Source: Rhabditoides inermis
Taxonomy: Eukaryota; Nematoda; Chromadorea; Rhabditida; Rhabditidae
Reading direction: 5' to 3'
DNA: 64,000 bases
Assembly (NCBI GenBank): GCA_963966185.1
Contig: CAWZYM010000014.1
Coordinates: 102,501-166,500, forward strand
In this document: positions 17,131 through 28,743 of the stretch, piece after piece
Layout: each line of letters begins with the position of its first letter
How positions within the stretch are numbered: the stretch's first letter is position 1
Program-made: the position numbers and the translations under genes
The notes under the pieces: model-generated
The model's database searches: none
What the model saw: only the letters and a program-made list of their open reading frames with translations
Told to the model about the DNA's origin: nothing

Positions 17131-18126
17131 TTATTCGAGGGTGGCGAGGAGTTGGGAGGCCTTGGTGAGCTCGTGCTTGAGCGTGGCGAGCTGATCTTGC
17201 TGGAGGAGCAGTTGTTTGCGGGAGCCATCCGAACACTCCACCTCCAGACGCACCGTCGAAGAGCCGGGCATACTGGAGTGGGAGACCACACGGAACGACG
17301 GGGCTGCAAGGAGGTACTTTTACTCGTTGTGTATTGAGTCTTTGATGTCTATAGTGCACTTTAAACGGTGAGAACTGATAGGAGGATGGGAACGGACAAA
17401 CAATGATACCTTTGGGGATGTTGTTCTGGAGACGCGCCTCGAGAGCGGCCTGCTTGACCGAGTAGGCCTTGATCAACTGCGTGGCGTGCTCTGGAGGAGG
17501 AGTATGGACTGAGAGACGAGTGAAGTGAATACCTGCCGGGAGACCGAGCTGGTGCAGCTCATTCTGCAAATCAGCGGGCGAACAGCGCGCCGACGCCGCG
17601 TGCTCGAGAAGGAACGACAGCGAGTGCAGCTGGCGCGCGTCTGAAAGGGGACTAAAAAAAACCGACAGGCGCTCAAGCGCTGGCGAGGTGCTACCTCCTG
17701 GCGCGTTTACCTTTGCGAGCAAACATGATAAATGAAAAATTTGCTAATTGTAGGAACGTGATACTCACTCTCGGTTGGCTGCGATCCGTCGATACTGTGC
17801 GTGAGAGCGCTGTTGCACAGCGATTTGAACTTGATCGCGGTCTGCAAGAGGGCGATGAGAGACAAAGTACAACGAAACGCACCACTTTGGAGTATCCCGC
17901 GATTTCGGACAGCAGCCAGTCCGGGCAATCGAGGCCGTTTAGGAACCGGAAACGCTGAAATTTGAATACGGTCAAAATTACGCGTTTGTGCGTAGGGTTT
18001 GGACCGTTGAAAGTGCGCGAATAATGCACGTTTCAAAATGGTGAGCCACGCCCACTTTGTTTATTTTTTAAGTTTCGTGATTTTTTTGTTTATTTGTTTA
18101 TATCAGTTATTTAATAAACTTACCAT
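17131..18126 (-). CDS. COMMD4: COMM domain-containing protein 4
   Basis: Member of the COMMD family, part of the Commander/CCC complex in endosomal recycling. Minus-strand exons 18126-18124 (the ATG alone), 17954-17883, 17841-17769, 17743-17711, 17640-17533, 17490-17410, 17303-17131 give 180 residues, all in phase. The N-terminus MRFRFLNGLDCPDWLLSEI and the QNELHQLGLP segment match the COMMD4 subfamily. The last exon is the COMM domain (SFRVVSHSS, VRLEVECSDGS, a C-terminal helix). The start exon holds only the codon ATG followed by a perfect GTAAGT donor. The intron 17768-17744 would be only 25 bases, which is suspiciously short, so a base error or another boundary there is possible. Convergent with spt-16 (286 bases between stops). 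Confidence 0.82.
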
Positions 18127-21100
18127 GTTACGGGGTATGTAGTGTATACACGCACGAGTTCAGAAATGAAAATAGCTCCTGGAATCACTGGTACAGTGGC
18201 GATGAAATCATGAATTCGTTGAAACAAAACGCGCGGGATACGACTGATTGTTGTTTATTTTGCGAGACGCAAGGTTTTCGCTCCATTGCAAATGTATGTT
18301 GGTCTGTCCCCTCCACTCTCTCGTGTACATTATTCGCGGGAAAGTGAAAACCTCCGTGCTATTGAATACGGCGGCCTCGCTGAAAACGACAAAAGGGAGG
18401 GGGAGGACTGTGCAACTCGAATGTGCCCTCTATCTATGTTTCTCGTGTGGTCTCCTGCTATTTCGCCCGCCACCACGTTTCCACTTTCAATTTCCACTTG
18501 CATGCAATCCGACTCTCCGACATCTCTATTCACAAACTATGCGCGTGGCGTGTGCCGACCGACAGGCTCGGTAGTGGGAGGGTATATTGTTGCCGCGGTG
18601 AGTGCAGTTTCGAAACTCGTCGCGTGTGTTGATATTGCACTGGTGATACGTGTATCCTTGTTGTGAAAGTGTGATAAGATGTTGACGATGTGGGCTGAAC
18701 ACAGTACGGTCGATATTTCGCACTATTATCTATGCACAATTGCATTCGGAATGGGGATTGCCTCTTTATAGTCGACGTGTTGTGACTGGAATTAAATTCG
18801 GACCCTCCCCTACTCGGTAAAGGGCAGGTTCTCTCTCTCAATGCGTGCCACTCGGTGTGCGCCTTGTTACACCGTGAAACTGTACTTTGTCTGAGATTCC
18901 TTCGTGTATCTCGTGATGTTTTGCGGGTTTGCTGTCCGGATTGAGTATGAATGCGTGTGCGAGCAATTCTTGAATGTATACGACCGAATGCTCACCGCTC
19001 GCCCTCTCTTGCCCGTTTTTGGTGGAGCTAATGTAATCTCTTTCTCCTCATTCCATTCCGCTTGTTTATTCAGGCTGCATTTAGAGGGTGGGGGAGAAGC
19101 AGACTCTCGCATATTGCAGCTCTTTTTTATGATCTCCACTTCCGCATATACTCATCGTCGATATCATTTCGTATCGCTGTTGTAGTGTTGTTATCGCTTG
19201 TTCGTCGATAGGATGTTGGAGGGTGTGAATGTACGTGTTGACTGGCCCGGGCACCTTTCCTTCTCGTTAGAAGGTCGTTGTTGTGCTGCACATCAATTAG
19301 CGTTGTGATTGCGCTCTCCTCTCAACGCCATCTCCCCCCGAAGCCTTGTTATTGGCTCCGTGGGTCGTTGCGTTCGAATTCCTCCTCTTGATTCGCTATG
19401 CCACTCAACCAATCAACGCCGAGTCAGTTGTTATTGTTGTGCTGGTCAGCAGCCGCCCTTCTGCATGGGCTACTGGACAACGGACGGCTATTGACCCAAC
19501 ATTGCGGACATTGTAATATCCCTCTCCTCGTTGTCGAAAGGCGCCGTAAATCTCGCGCAGCAGTAGAATGGATGGAACCATATGCCAGCAAATGGCGCGA
19601 TACCAGAGTCGTTGCGCAAGCGGAGGGGTGGAAATAGGAGATGAGGTACAGCTGGCAGCAGAGTTCAGTCGGTTTTAACTCGATGAAAGGGGATACGCGA
19701 AGAAAGTCTGGAAAGCCCTAATGGAAAGGGACGGGCGGACGGAGAGTGAGAGGGTGTGATGCTATTGGCATCGCGAGTCGCGCACTCACGCGAATGTCCT
19801 CGTCTCGGTGGCTGCGCGTACGCACTGCCTACCATCGATTTTCATCCCCTCTCTCAGTTTCCCGCTCTCTCTTTATGTGTCTTTTCTCTCCCCCTCTCCC
19901 CTCCTTCCTCCTTTACTATACATGCTGGCGTGGCAGTGAGGGAGTGAGTGAGTGTGGTTGGCGCGTAATGCGCAGTGTTGCTATGCCCTCTCACTCTCAC
20001 ACTCGCTCACACACGTCTTCCATTCACCCTCTCGCTCGTTCAGTCTGTCTAGCGACGCAATGATGGTTTATTGGCGTGTTTACTCGCGTCAGCGTGTCCT
20101 TCTGTCTACTCGCATTAACTTAATATCCTAACCGCGGGTGTATTTGCGTCCATATGTGATGTGTTCGTTTACAACAACACAGAATGCGTGGTTATGAGGA
20201 TATTTGGAATTATGAAAACGAGAAGTGCTAACTGACTGGTTTTTGTGCTGAGAGATGTGCTATTCACAACGCGTATCGAATGTCGAGAATCACTCTGATA
20301 TCACCACATTCCAATCAGATGTGGGACGTGGGTGCTATGTTCACATCTCTTCCTTCTCTCCGCGTATGTTGATTATTTTGATTCGATTAGTCATTGTGGG
20401 CTTATCAGTTGAACGGCAGGCTTGTTGTACCAGTCTGTTCCTGCTCCATCCACAACATCCCTGCGATTCTCTATCACTGCGCAAATCTCTCACTGCCACT
20501 GCAGCGAAATGGGAAGAGCGAAAGAGCGATGGAAAACATTACGCTTTCCGTGTGCCTTTTTCTCCCCGCAGTCTGTCTGTCTCGCTCAGTTTTTCGTCCG
20601 CATCTCTTCTGCAACAATTCTCTCCCCGTTTCTTCCCCTTCGCCCCTGTTCTCTTGCATTTCAAACGCGATTATTTCATCAATGTCACATTCGGGCCGTG
20701 GTGTGCGAAGCACATCACACTGTTTCGGTTATTTCCGCGGAATGTTTCTGCTTATTGACGGTGTCATTGTTCATTGTCAGCGTCTGTCCTTATCACCGTA
20801 AAAACGGTTATCAGGAGATTGTTTGCGCTGTTTGTGATCCGCGTTTCGCCAATCGGCACGCAAGCTAGCAACTTATCAACCTCCTTTTCCCTTTTTTTTG
20901 CTTCTCTTCGAAGGGGACGTTCTGATCTGTTGATCTCGCTGACATCCTTGTTGACTCTCTGCATGATGCCAGTTGGCCACTCGCCGCGGCGGCTGTAATC
21001 TTGTTGTGCCAGCCATGTCCTCGTCTCGTTCGTATCCGCCCATCAATCCCCTCCGATCCGCCCTTGTTGACGTGACTTGATCTATGTGTTGATGATCCGC

Positions 21101-21659
21101 TACGGCGTTTTTGTGTCCTCCCCGGTTCCTCCTTTCTAGCAGCGTTTTCATCGAGCAGTTGTTTGCGAGAGAGAGCGCGCGCGTTTTATTTTCATTTTCT
21201 CATTTCCCTCGTTGCCGCTCCTGCTTCTCACACATGTGTGGAAGGGTGGATCTCTCTCTCTCTCTCTCTATCTCTCTCCCTCTCTTTCTTTCCCTTCATA
21301 CTGCTCATGTAGGCACGGCTCGGTTCGCTCTCTCTTTGATTTTACAGCTGGGCGGTGTGTGAATGAGCGGATGGATCAAAGCATGGCATGAGAGAGATGA
21401 GTAGGTGTGAGTGGAAAAGAAGACGGAGCAGTGAGAGCGGTTGTAATGGCTGCTCGAATGCATTGCGTATGTGAGGGGTTTGTTTACCTGCTGATAGATT
21501 GGTTGTTGATTGTGCGGGAGCAGGCAGATGGGTGTGTGATAGTGGTGATAGGAGGTAATTGTATGGAGGGAGGGTTAGGTCTATGTGGGCGGGTTTTAGC
21601 TGATGTAGTCACCCCAGTCTCCCACCAACCGGTGGCTGTTTTTGTTTTGGCTGTGGCGT

Positions 21660-21691
<32 letters not shown>

Positions 21692-21919
21692 GATGGGGTA
21701 AGGATTGGTGGGACGGATGTCAGTGTCAGGTAGATGGGGAGTGGGTCGTGGGTTATTTCGTTTCTTGGTAGTGGCGGATGAATAATGAGCGAGTATGCCT
21801 ATCATGACTGCTGTTGCTGTCGTTGGTGTGTCGCTAGCGTCGCTCGATTTGCATGCGTGATTAGGCACTGGCTGGTTGTGCCGATGCCATTGTCGCAACC
21901 AACCCGCCACACACACACG

Positions 21920-21940
21920 CTCTCTCTCTCTCTCTCATCG

Positions 21941-21991
<51 letters not shown>
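21920..21991. repeat. (CT)n microsatellite
   Basis: CT tract with two short interruptions in the frm-1 upstream interval. Further tracts lie at about 21249-21282, 23070-23113, 23426-23476, 24372-24412, 25008-25038 and 25531-25562. Confidence 0.9.
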
Positions 21992-21994
<3 letters not shown>

Positions 21995-22843
21995 GCTCTC
22001 CTCGCTCTCGATCGGCACAGCGCTGCATTTCGAATTGGAATTCATTTCGCTTTGTTCGCACGTCAGCATAGAACTCGCTCTATTATGCGCTCGAGTAGAT
22101 TAGTCAAATCAGCCGATGTATTGAGGTATTGTTGAGGCGTGGAAAGATACCATGTACTGTATACCCATGTCAACTCACTTCCGCCATGCCTTCTAGTGAT
22201 AACAGTGATTCTTTCTCGCGGGAAACTGTGTTGGAGTTGGATGCGCCCCATTTATCTTGTCATCGCTTTGCGAACTGTGTCAAACCATTCGCAGTTCGGT
22301 TAACAGTTTTTTGACGGCGTGTGGGTTGCCCACTTCCTTTCTTGATGGCTAGGTCTAGGTCTAGTTGTTTTCAATGTACTCTACTCCTATTATGTAGTAT
22401 TTACACTATTTATAGCAATGGAAAGTTGAAGTGTTGTTGCGCCGTTTAGTTTGTGAAGTTTGAACAAGGTAAACAACGCTCTTTCTGTCTCTTTGCGCTC
22501 TGTTTTTGTACATGAATTGGGCAATGTCACTTTCTTATTCTCACGATCGCAACCCACCCACCTCTTACATTAATATCTCGTGTTTGTTTGCTCAACTATT
22601 TTGGATGTACGCGTTGTCGTTGTTTGCGAGTGTGTCTTGTCTGGAATCATGTATGATCCGATTGCTACTCTGATCTGGTGTTTCTGTTCTCCTCTCCTCC
22701 TCTCCTCCTCTCCTCCTCTCTAGCAAACGCCCTCTCTCCCTCTTACTTACTTCCCTCTCTTGTTTACGACACCCGCTGTTTTTGTACGTGTACGTTGCGT
22801 GTGTTGATGTTTGCCGGTGTCGCTCTGTTGGAGACTATAGTCT

Positions 22844-22952
22844 CTCTCTCTCTCCCTCTCCCTCTCCCTCTCCCTCTCCCTCTCCCTCTCCCTCTCCCTC
22901 TCCCTCTCCCTCTCCCTCTCCCTCTCCCTCTCCCTCTCCCTCTCCCTCTCCC
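22844..22952. repeat. (CCCTCT)n hexanucleotide array
   Basis: About 17 perfect copies of a CCCTCT hexamer in tandem after a short CT run. Confidence 0.92.
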
Positions 22953-23063
22953 ATTTTCTATTGTCTTGTTTTTTTTATGTTTGGAACGCGCTTCTCACCT
23001 CATGTTTCGCATTGTCTTTTTTAAAGAATGTTTTTGATTGAGACTAGAGTTACTGTTTGGATG

Positions 23064-23116
<53 letters not shown>

Positions 23117-23423
23117 GGTGCATTGCTGATTGAGCGCGTTTAGTGGAATGATTCATTAGTAGGAGGTAGGAGTAGGAGGAGAGTGGAGAGAGTTTGTCAA
23201 TCACAACAGACGACACAGTTTCATTTCAAACACGCGCTGAGTAGGTCAGTGTTCTGTTCTCTGGTTGCTATTTGTGATGTCGTGATTCTGAGTGTGAGAC
23301 TCGAGTGTTTGTTTGTTTGATTATCGCTCGCGTGAGTGTGTGTGGAAAGAACTTGAACTGAGATACGCGCATGCAGAGCGCGGCAGCAACCGACCCGGCA
23401 AACATGTTGCTCTTTTATCCGCG

Positions 23424-23477
<54 letters not shown>

Positions 23478-24070
23478 GGATTCCTCATCTTAGCTTAGCG
23501 TATCTCATTTCGCGCCTCTTCTTCTCTCCACTTTCCCGCTTCTCTCATTTTGAGTTTGTTAAATTTCGAGAATGACACGTTTGCGATTTGCTTGTGAATT
23601 TCGTGAATCTTTTGTCAGATGGTTCTTTTCTTTGCGCGATACCGTACTCTGCTCTTTCTCTTTACATCTTTGTCTTTCCTGCGCGGCCCTCTCTTTCTCA
23701 TGTCCTTTTCGTGACCGTATGTTCGTATGTTGTTCGTGTGAATCACCCAACGTCCTGCGCATCGGTATTACTGTAGATTATCCATGTGTTCTTTTGTACG
23801 TGTTTCATCTTTATTATTCCCGCATCTCTCTCTCTCTCCATCTCTGATCCGCATCTCTCTCTCTCTCTCCATCTCTGATTTGTCTCCTTTTCGCTGTTAT
23901 GAAACATAAACTCATGCTCTCTCGCAACTCGCATTATCTTAATTTGCATATAGCATATCTTATTTCTTATTTCTATTCACACATTCTTGCAGCTTGCAGC
24001 TCGCAACTCTCGCGCAGTTTTGATCTTGTTTGCGCAGCTGTAGACACCCTCCCTCATCCTCTTTTCTTCC

Positions 24071-24169
24071 CCTCCCTCCCTCCCTCCCTCCCTCCCTCCC
24101 TCCCTCCCTCCCTCCCTCCCTCCCTCCCTCCCTCCCTCCCTCCCTCCCTCCCTCCCTCCCTCCCTCTCG

Positions 24170-24200
<31 letters not shown>

Positions 24201-24206
24201 TCTCTC
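24071..24206. repeat. (CCCT)n tetranucleotide array followed by CT tract
   Basis: About two dozen uninterrupted CCCT units (to about 24165), then CT-rich sequence with TTT interruptions. Confidence 0.92.
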
Positions 24207-25002
24207 CACGCGCACTCCACGTTTTTGGATTGTATTTCAATCCCTTTGAGTGTTTCCTGTCTTGTGCGCAAACAGTTTGTGAATCGCCTTTTTTCGTTTA
24301 TCCGCGACGTGCTTGAATAATTGGGGATCTCTAAATATGCACTTATATATTTTTTGTTCCGCGCGTCTGCTTCTCTCTCTCTCTCTTTCTCTCTTTCTCT
24401 CTTTATCTCTCTCATCCCTTGTCGGTCTCCCTGAAATGCACTCGCGAATGAAATAATGCTGTTTGGTTAGGGTGCGCGACTGAAGGTCATCCGTTTCGCA
24501 TCTTTAGCTCTTTATGGCTTTCTTTCCGACTTTGAAACGATAATCGATTCTAAAACCGCGCTACACACTCTGTCACACAAATTATGAAACACATTCAAGG
24601 GATTGTTCAAAAAATGCTTCTTGCGAAATCGATATTGTGAAAGTAGGATACGAACGATTCCATTGCATTCATCAAACGTCTAACGTCTTTTGCGCTTCAT
24701 ACGCGGTGTAATGAAACGGCGGTATATGGCATCTTGGCATCGCTGCGTCTTCTATGGCATCAACATTACATTGACCATTTCCGTCTTCCTGGCTCGCTTG
24801 ATGCCTTTCCGCGGTTTCGTTCACTTATTTCCGTGTTGCGATCTGCATTCATGATTCCATGTTGAATATGATTTCACGCCGGTCCCTCGATCACTCCCTC
24901 TCTTCTCCCCGTTCTTGTCTCTCTGGCGCGGCATCTGCCTCTGTTCCCACATGGGTTGCACTTTCGCCCCTCCATCTATCCATCCCCATTACATGTCTCA
25001 TC

Positions 25003-25039
<37 letters not shown>

Positions 25040-25525
25040 GCGCACCCTCTCTCTCCCTGTCATCTCTCCCCTCACCGCTCTCTCCGCCGTGCCTCATTCG
25101 CGATTCTCACCGTGTATTCCATTCTGATTCCGTGTCAGTCCTAGCATACGTGTGCGCAGTCCCGCGTGAAAACTGGTCCTGAGAGAGAGTGTTGACTTTG
25201 ACTCGTGTAGGAAAGTGTGGATTATTATACATGACCCCCGTGGAGAGTAGCAAAAAACAGTGGCGTGTGATTGATAGGATGTGTCAGAATTGGATGATCC
25301 TGGTGGTTTTACAATGGTATATTTGGGAAATTGAGTGATTAGAGGTGCACTTGTGCGCGTCCTATTCCGATTTGGTATGAGATGAGTGTAGCAGTGAGCA
25401 GTGAGAGAGAAGAATGAACCAGAGGAGTACTGTGGTAGTTCCCGCGCGATTCGCTCTCTTCCTCTCTCGTCTCCTCTGCTCTCTCCCCCTTATGCCTTCT
25501 CTCTCTCTCGCTCTCTCTCTCCCCT

Positions 25526-25563
<38 letters not shown>

Positions 25564-25915
25564 CCCTTGATGGGCTATGCGCGGCGGGTGCGGCAGAGAG
25601 ACGCGACATTTTGAATGGAAAAGAACGCGACTTTTCCGCCGCTCACCTCACTTTGCGTTGTCCACTCTGCTGAATATTTGAATGGACCAATTGTTGACCG
25701 CAGTTCCTCTCTCCTGACTCTCCTCTTTCTCTTTCCACTTTCCTCTCGTTTCTGCCCGAAGCTAATCCCCCAATTAAGTGTGTACGAGAGGGCTGTTGTA
25801 CAGGCTGCTGGTTTGCTTTCGATTGATCAAATCTAGGGTAGTGAGAGAATGGGAGTGAGCGAGTGAGTGAGAGAGTATGTGAGTGTTTGTTGTGTTCCGC
25901 CTTCTCGTTTTACTA

Positions 25916-25929
<14 letters not shown>

Positions 25930-25947
<18 letters not shown>

Positions 25948-26203
25948 GCATTGGAATGCGGAAAATGTTGAGCGGAATTTATGCAGTAGCCGTAATTTCG
26001 TTGTTGTGTGGATTTGATTAGCCGGTGTGTTATTTGACTGTAGCCATGAGCCATGACACTGCTACAAGATTGATTGATTGATTGGCATTGGAATGCGGAA
26101 AATGTTGAGAGGAATTTATGCAGTAGCCGTAATTTCGATGTTGTGTGGATTTGATTAGCCGGTGTGTCATTTGATTGTAGCCATGAGCCATGACACTGCT
26201 ATG
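25930..26203 (+). repeat. Tandem duplication, 137-base period
   Basis: Two copies begin with GATT repeats and continue with ggcattggaatgcgg; matching positions 25947 and 26084 differ by 137 bases. The copies differ at only a few bases, so the duplication is recent. Confidence 0.9.
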
Positions 26204-26834
26204 ATAACTGTGTTGAATCGCAGATGGGAAGTGAGTCATCAGATGTCGATTGTGAGAATTTGAATCAATGGCTCGATTCGCATATCGTATCGTGTGTGAT
26301 ATTCGGGGCTCGTTTCATACACCAAATCGCCAGCCATTTTCCATTTCTTCTGGCTGTATTATGTTGCCTGCGCACGCTTTTTTGCAACGTATAGATTCGT
26401 CCACCAAATCCATTAGTGCGTTGTACGTATGCGTATTTGTTTGCTGACCGTGTTTGGTTTCCATCTTTTTGGCAGCACTGTGGGTGTTGTGAGATTTTTT
26501 GCTGTGCGGGGGTGTTCCCATTGACTTGTCGAATGTCATGAGAGGATCGGGAGGATCGGGAGGACACGATGCTATCCCTTCTCTCCCCTTGCTGCCAAGC
26601 GAGAGAGATAGCAAGAGGTTGACGAGTTGTAATTTGACTCTCTCACGCTAGCAGCTAGCTCTCCCGCATTCATCACCACTTCCACTTCTTCTTCTTGTCC
26701 ATTCCGTATGTTCCCTCCTCCTATTCGCATCTGATTCACTCTTTTCACTCACCCGCTCGCCAGGGTATTATGTCGCTTGGCTGCGCGCGTTGAAGTATTG
26801 ATTGAGTAACTGTGCGTAACTAACTGTCGTCCGG

Positions 26835-26840
26835 TTGCAG
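26835..26840 (+). promoter_or_regulatory. Splice acceptor just 5' of the frm-1 start
   Basis: TTGCAG ends five bases before the ATG at 26846. This fits either a spliced-leader acceptor or the 3' end of a 5' UTR intron. Confidence 0.5.
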
Positions 26841-26845
26841 AGCAG

Positions 26846-27231
26846 ATGGGTAAGGAGAACGACGGCGGCGGCGGGAGTGGCGCGCGAGATCCGCGCCTCC
26901 AGCCGGCGGCCGTCCGCCTCCTCGATGGAACCACCCAGGAATACCAACTCAAGGTACGTGCACATCACTCGTTTCCTAGATGTTTTTTTGGTTGTAATGT
27001 GTGGTGGATGAGCGTGCCATTCGCAGATTCGCTGGTCCTTGAGCATTGTGTATGAGTCATGGGATTATTGATTTATCGATTGATGTGTTTTTCAGCGCGG
27101 CTCCGAGGGAGACGTGCTGTTCCTGCTCGTCACTCGCAACCTATCGATCGAAGAACGCGAGTACTTCTCCCTCTGCTTCTACGACAATGAGGGAACTAGG
27201 GTGAGTTGATAGAAGGAGAGAGAGAGAGAGA

Positions 27232-27277
<46 letters not shown>

Positions 27278-28277
27278 GAGAGAGTCAACTTTGCAGCACT
27301 GGCTCTACAACGACAAGAAGATTCTGCGCCAGCTCAAGGGACTGCCCTGGGAGTTTTCCTTTGAGGTGGGCGTTGTGTTGATTGATTGATTGATTGATGG
27401 ATTGTCAGATTGCCAGATTGTCAGTTTGTCGGGTTCAGGTCAAGTTCTACCCGACGATGCCGGCTCAACTCAACGACGACTACGCGCGCTACCACCTCTT
27501 CCTCCAGCTGCGACGCGACATTGTCACCGGACGGTCAGTCTCCACTTTCCATCCTGCGATTCTGTGACTCTCTGTACTGTCGTTTTCGTCTATTGTATTT
27601 TGAATGTGTGATAGAATGTTATACGTGGATATGTTGTGTTCGACGTTTCTCAATGTCCTTTTTGCAGTCTGCCCGCCTCTGTGGCGACGCACGCCCTGCT
27701 GGGCGCGCTGGCTGCGCAGTCCGAGTTTGGCGACGCGGCGCAGACGGACGAGTACAACGAGTTTATGCGAAAGGCGCAGCTCGCGCCCGCACAGGCAGAG
27801 GGAGACGTGAGTGATTGGGATTACAGACTTGCGAAAGTTTGGTTTAACCCGCAGTTTGGTTTAAAAAAACTCTTTTTTGATGCAATGGCAGTCTGGAGAG
27901 ATAGTCAGTTGAAATAATGGTTGTGGTCGTAGTTCAACATTGAACATTTTGATTGTATTGAAGGGATTGGCTATGACTTGGTGATTGGTGGTGTTGCAGG
28001 TTCTGGCGGAGAAGATGCGCGAGTTGCACCGCGAGCAGAAGGGTCTGACGCCCGGCGAGGCGGAGATGCGCTACCTGGACGTGTGCCGGCAGCTCGCCAT
28101 GTACGGAGTGTTCCTGTTCGACGCCAAGGTGGGGGGGGGGGGAGAAAGGAGAGAGACAGAGAGAGAGGGATAGAAGGAGAAATTGACAGTTATGTATGAA
28201 GTGCAACAAAGTAAATGTGAGAACTGCTGGCGGAGGAAGAGGGAGAGCGAGTTGAAGAAGTAGATGGGTGGAGAGTG

Positions 28278-28320
<43 letters not shown>

Positions 28321-28706
28321 GCGTTCGGTTCCAGGACAGCAAGGGCACTCCGGTCTCGATCGGCGTGAGCGCTGCGGGCATCAACATCTACCGCGACGCT
28401 ATGCGCGTGCACCGCTTCTCCTGGCAGAGCATCAACAAGATCAGCTACCGGAAGAGCAATTTTGCCGTCAAGCTCAACCCCACCGATGTGAGTCGCGCTT
28501 TTTTATCACTCGTACGTTGTGTGATGAGAAATGTGCATTGCATGATTGCTTGAAGGAGGAGCCCAAGTGCGCGACGGTCGTCTACAAGATGCCTGACTAT
28601 GTGCACGCCAAGAGGACGTGGAAGTGCGCCGTCGAGCACCACACCTTCTTCCGGTACGTCGTTGTTGGTTTATCCCTCTCCCCCCTCTCTCTTTCTCTAT
28701 CTCTCT

Positions 28707-28743
<37 letters not shown>

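Larger units (their letters stand above)
18127..26845. other. Large non-coding interval upstream of frm-1
   Basis: No coding exon is supported over 8.7 kb: reading frames are short, lack family features and mostly translate Ser-Leu microsatellites. Content is pyrimidine-rich on the plus strand, with many CT tracts, short hexamer and tetramer arrays and a 137-base tandem duplication near 25930-26203. It lies between divergent COMMD4 and frm-1, and probably includes the frm-1 promoter and 5' UTR exons: a TTGCAG acceptor at 26835-26840 directly precedes the frm-1 start codon. Confidence 0.6.

Noticed and set aside
20255..20868. Overlapping open frames of 135-167 codons
   Set aside because: Pyrimidine-rich, present in all frames at once, no family features, no exon context.
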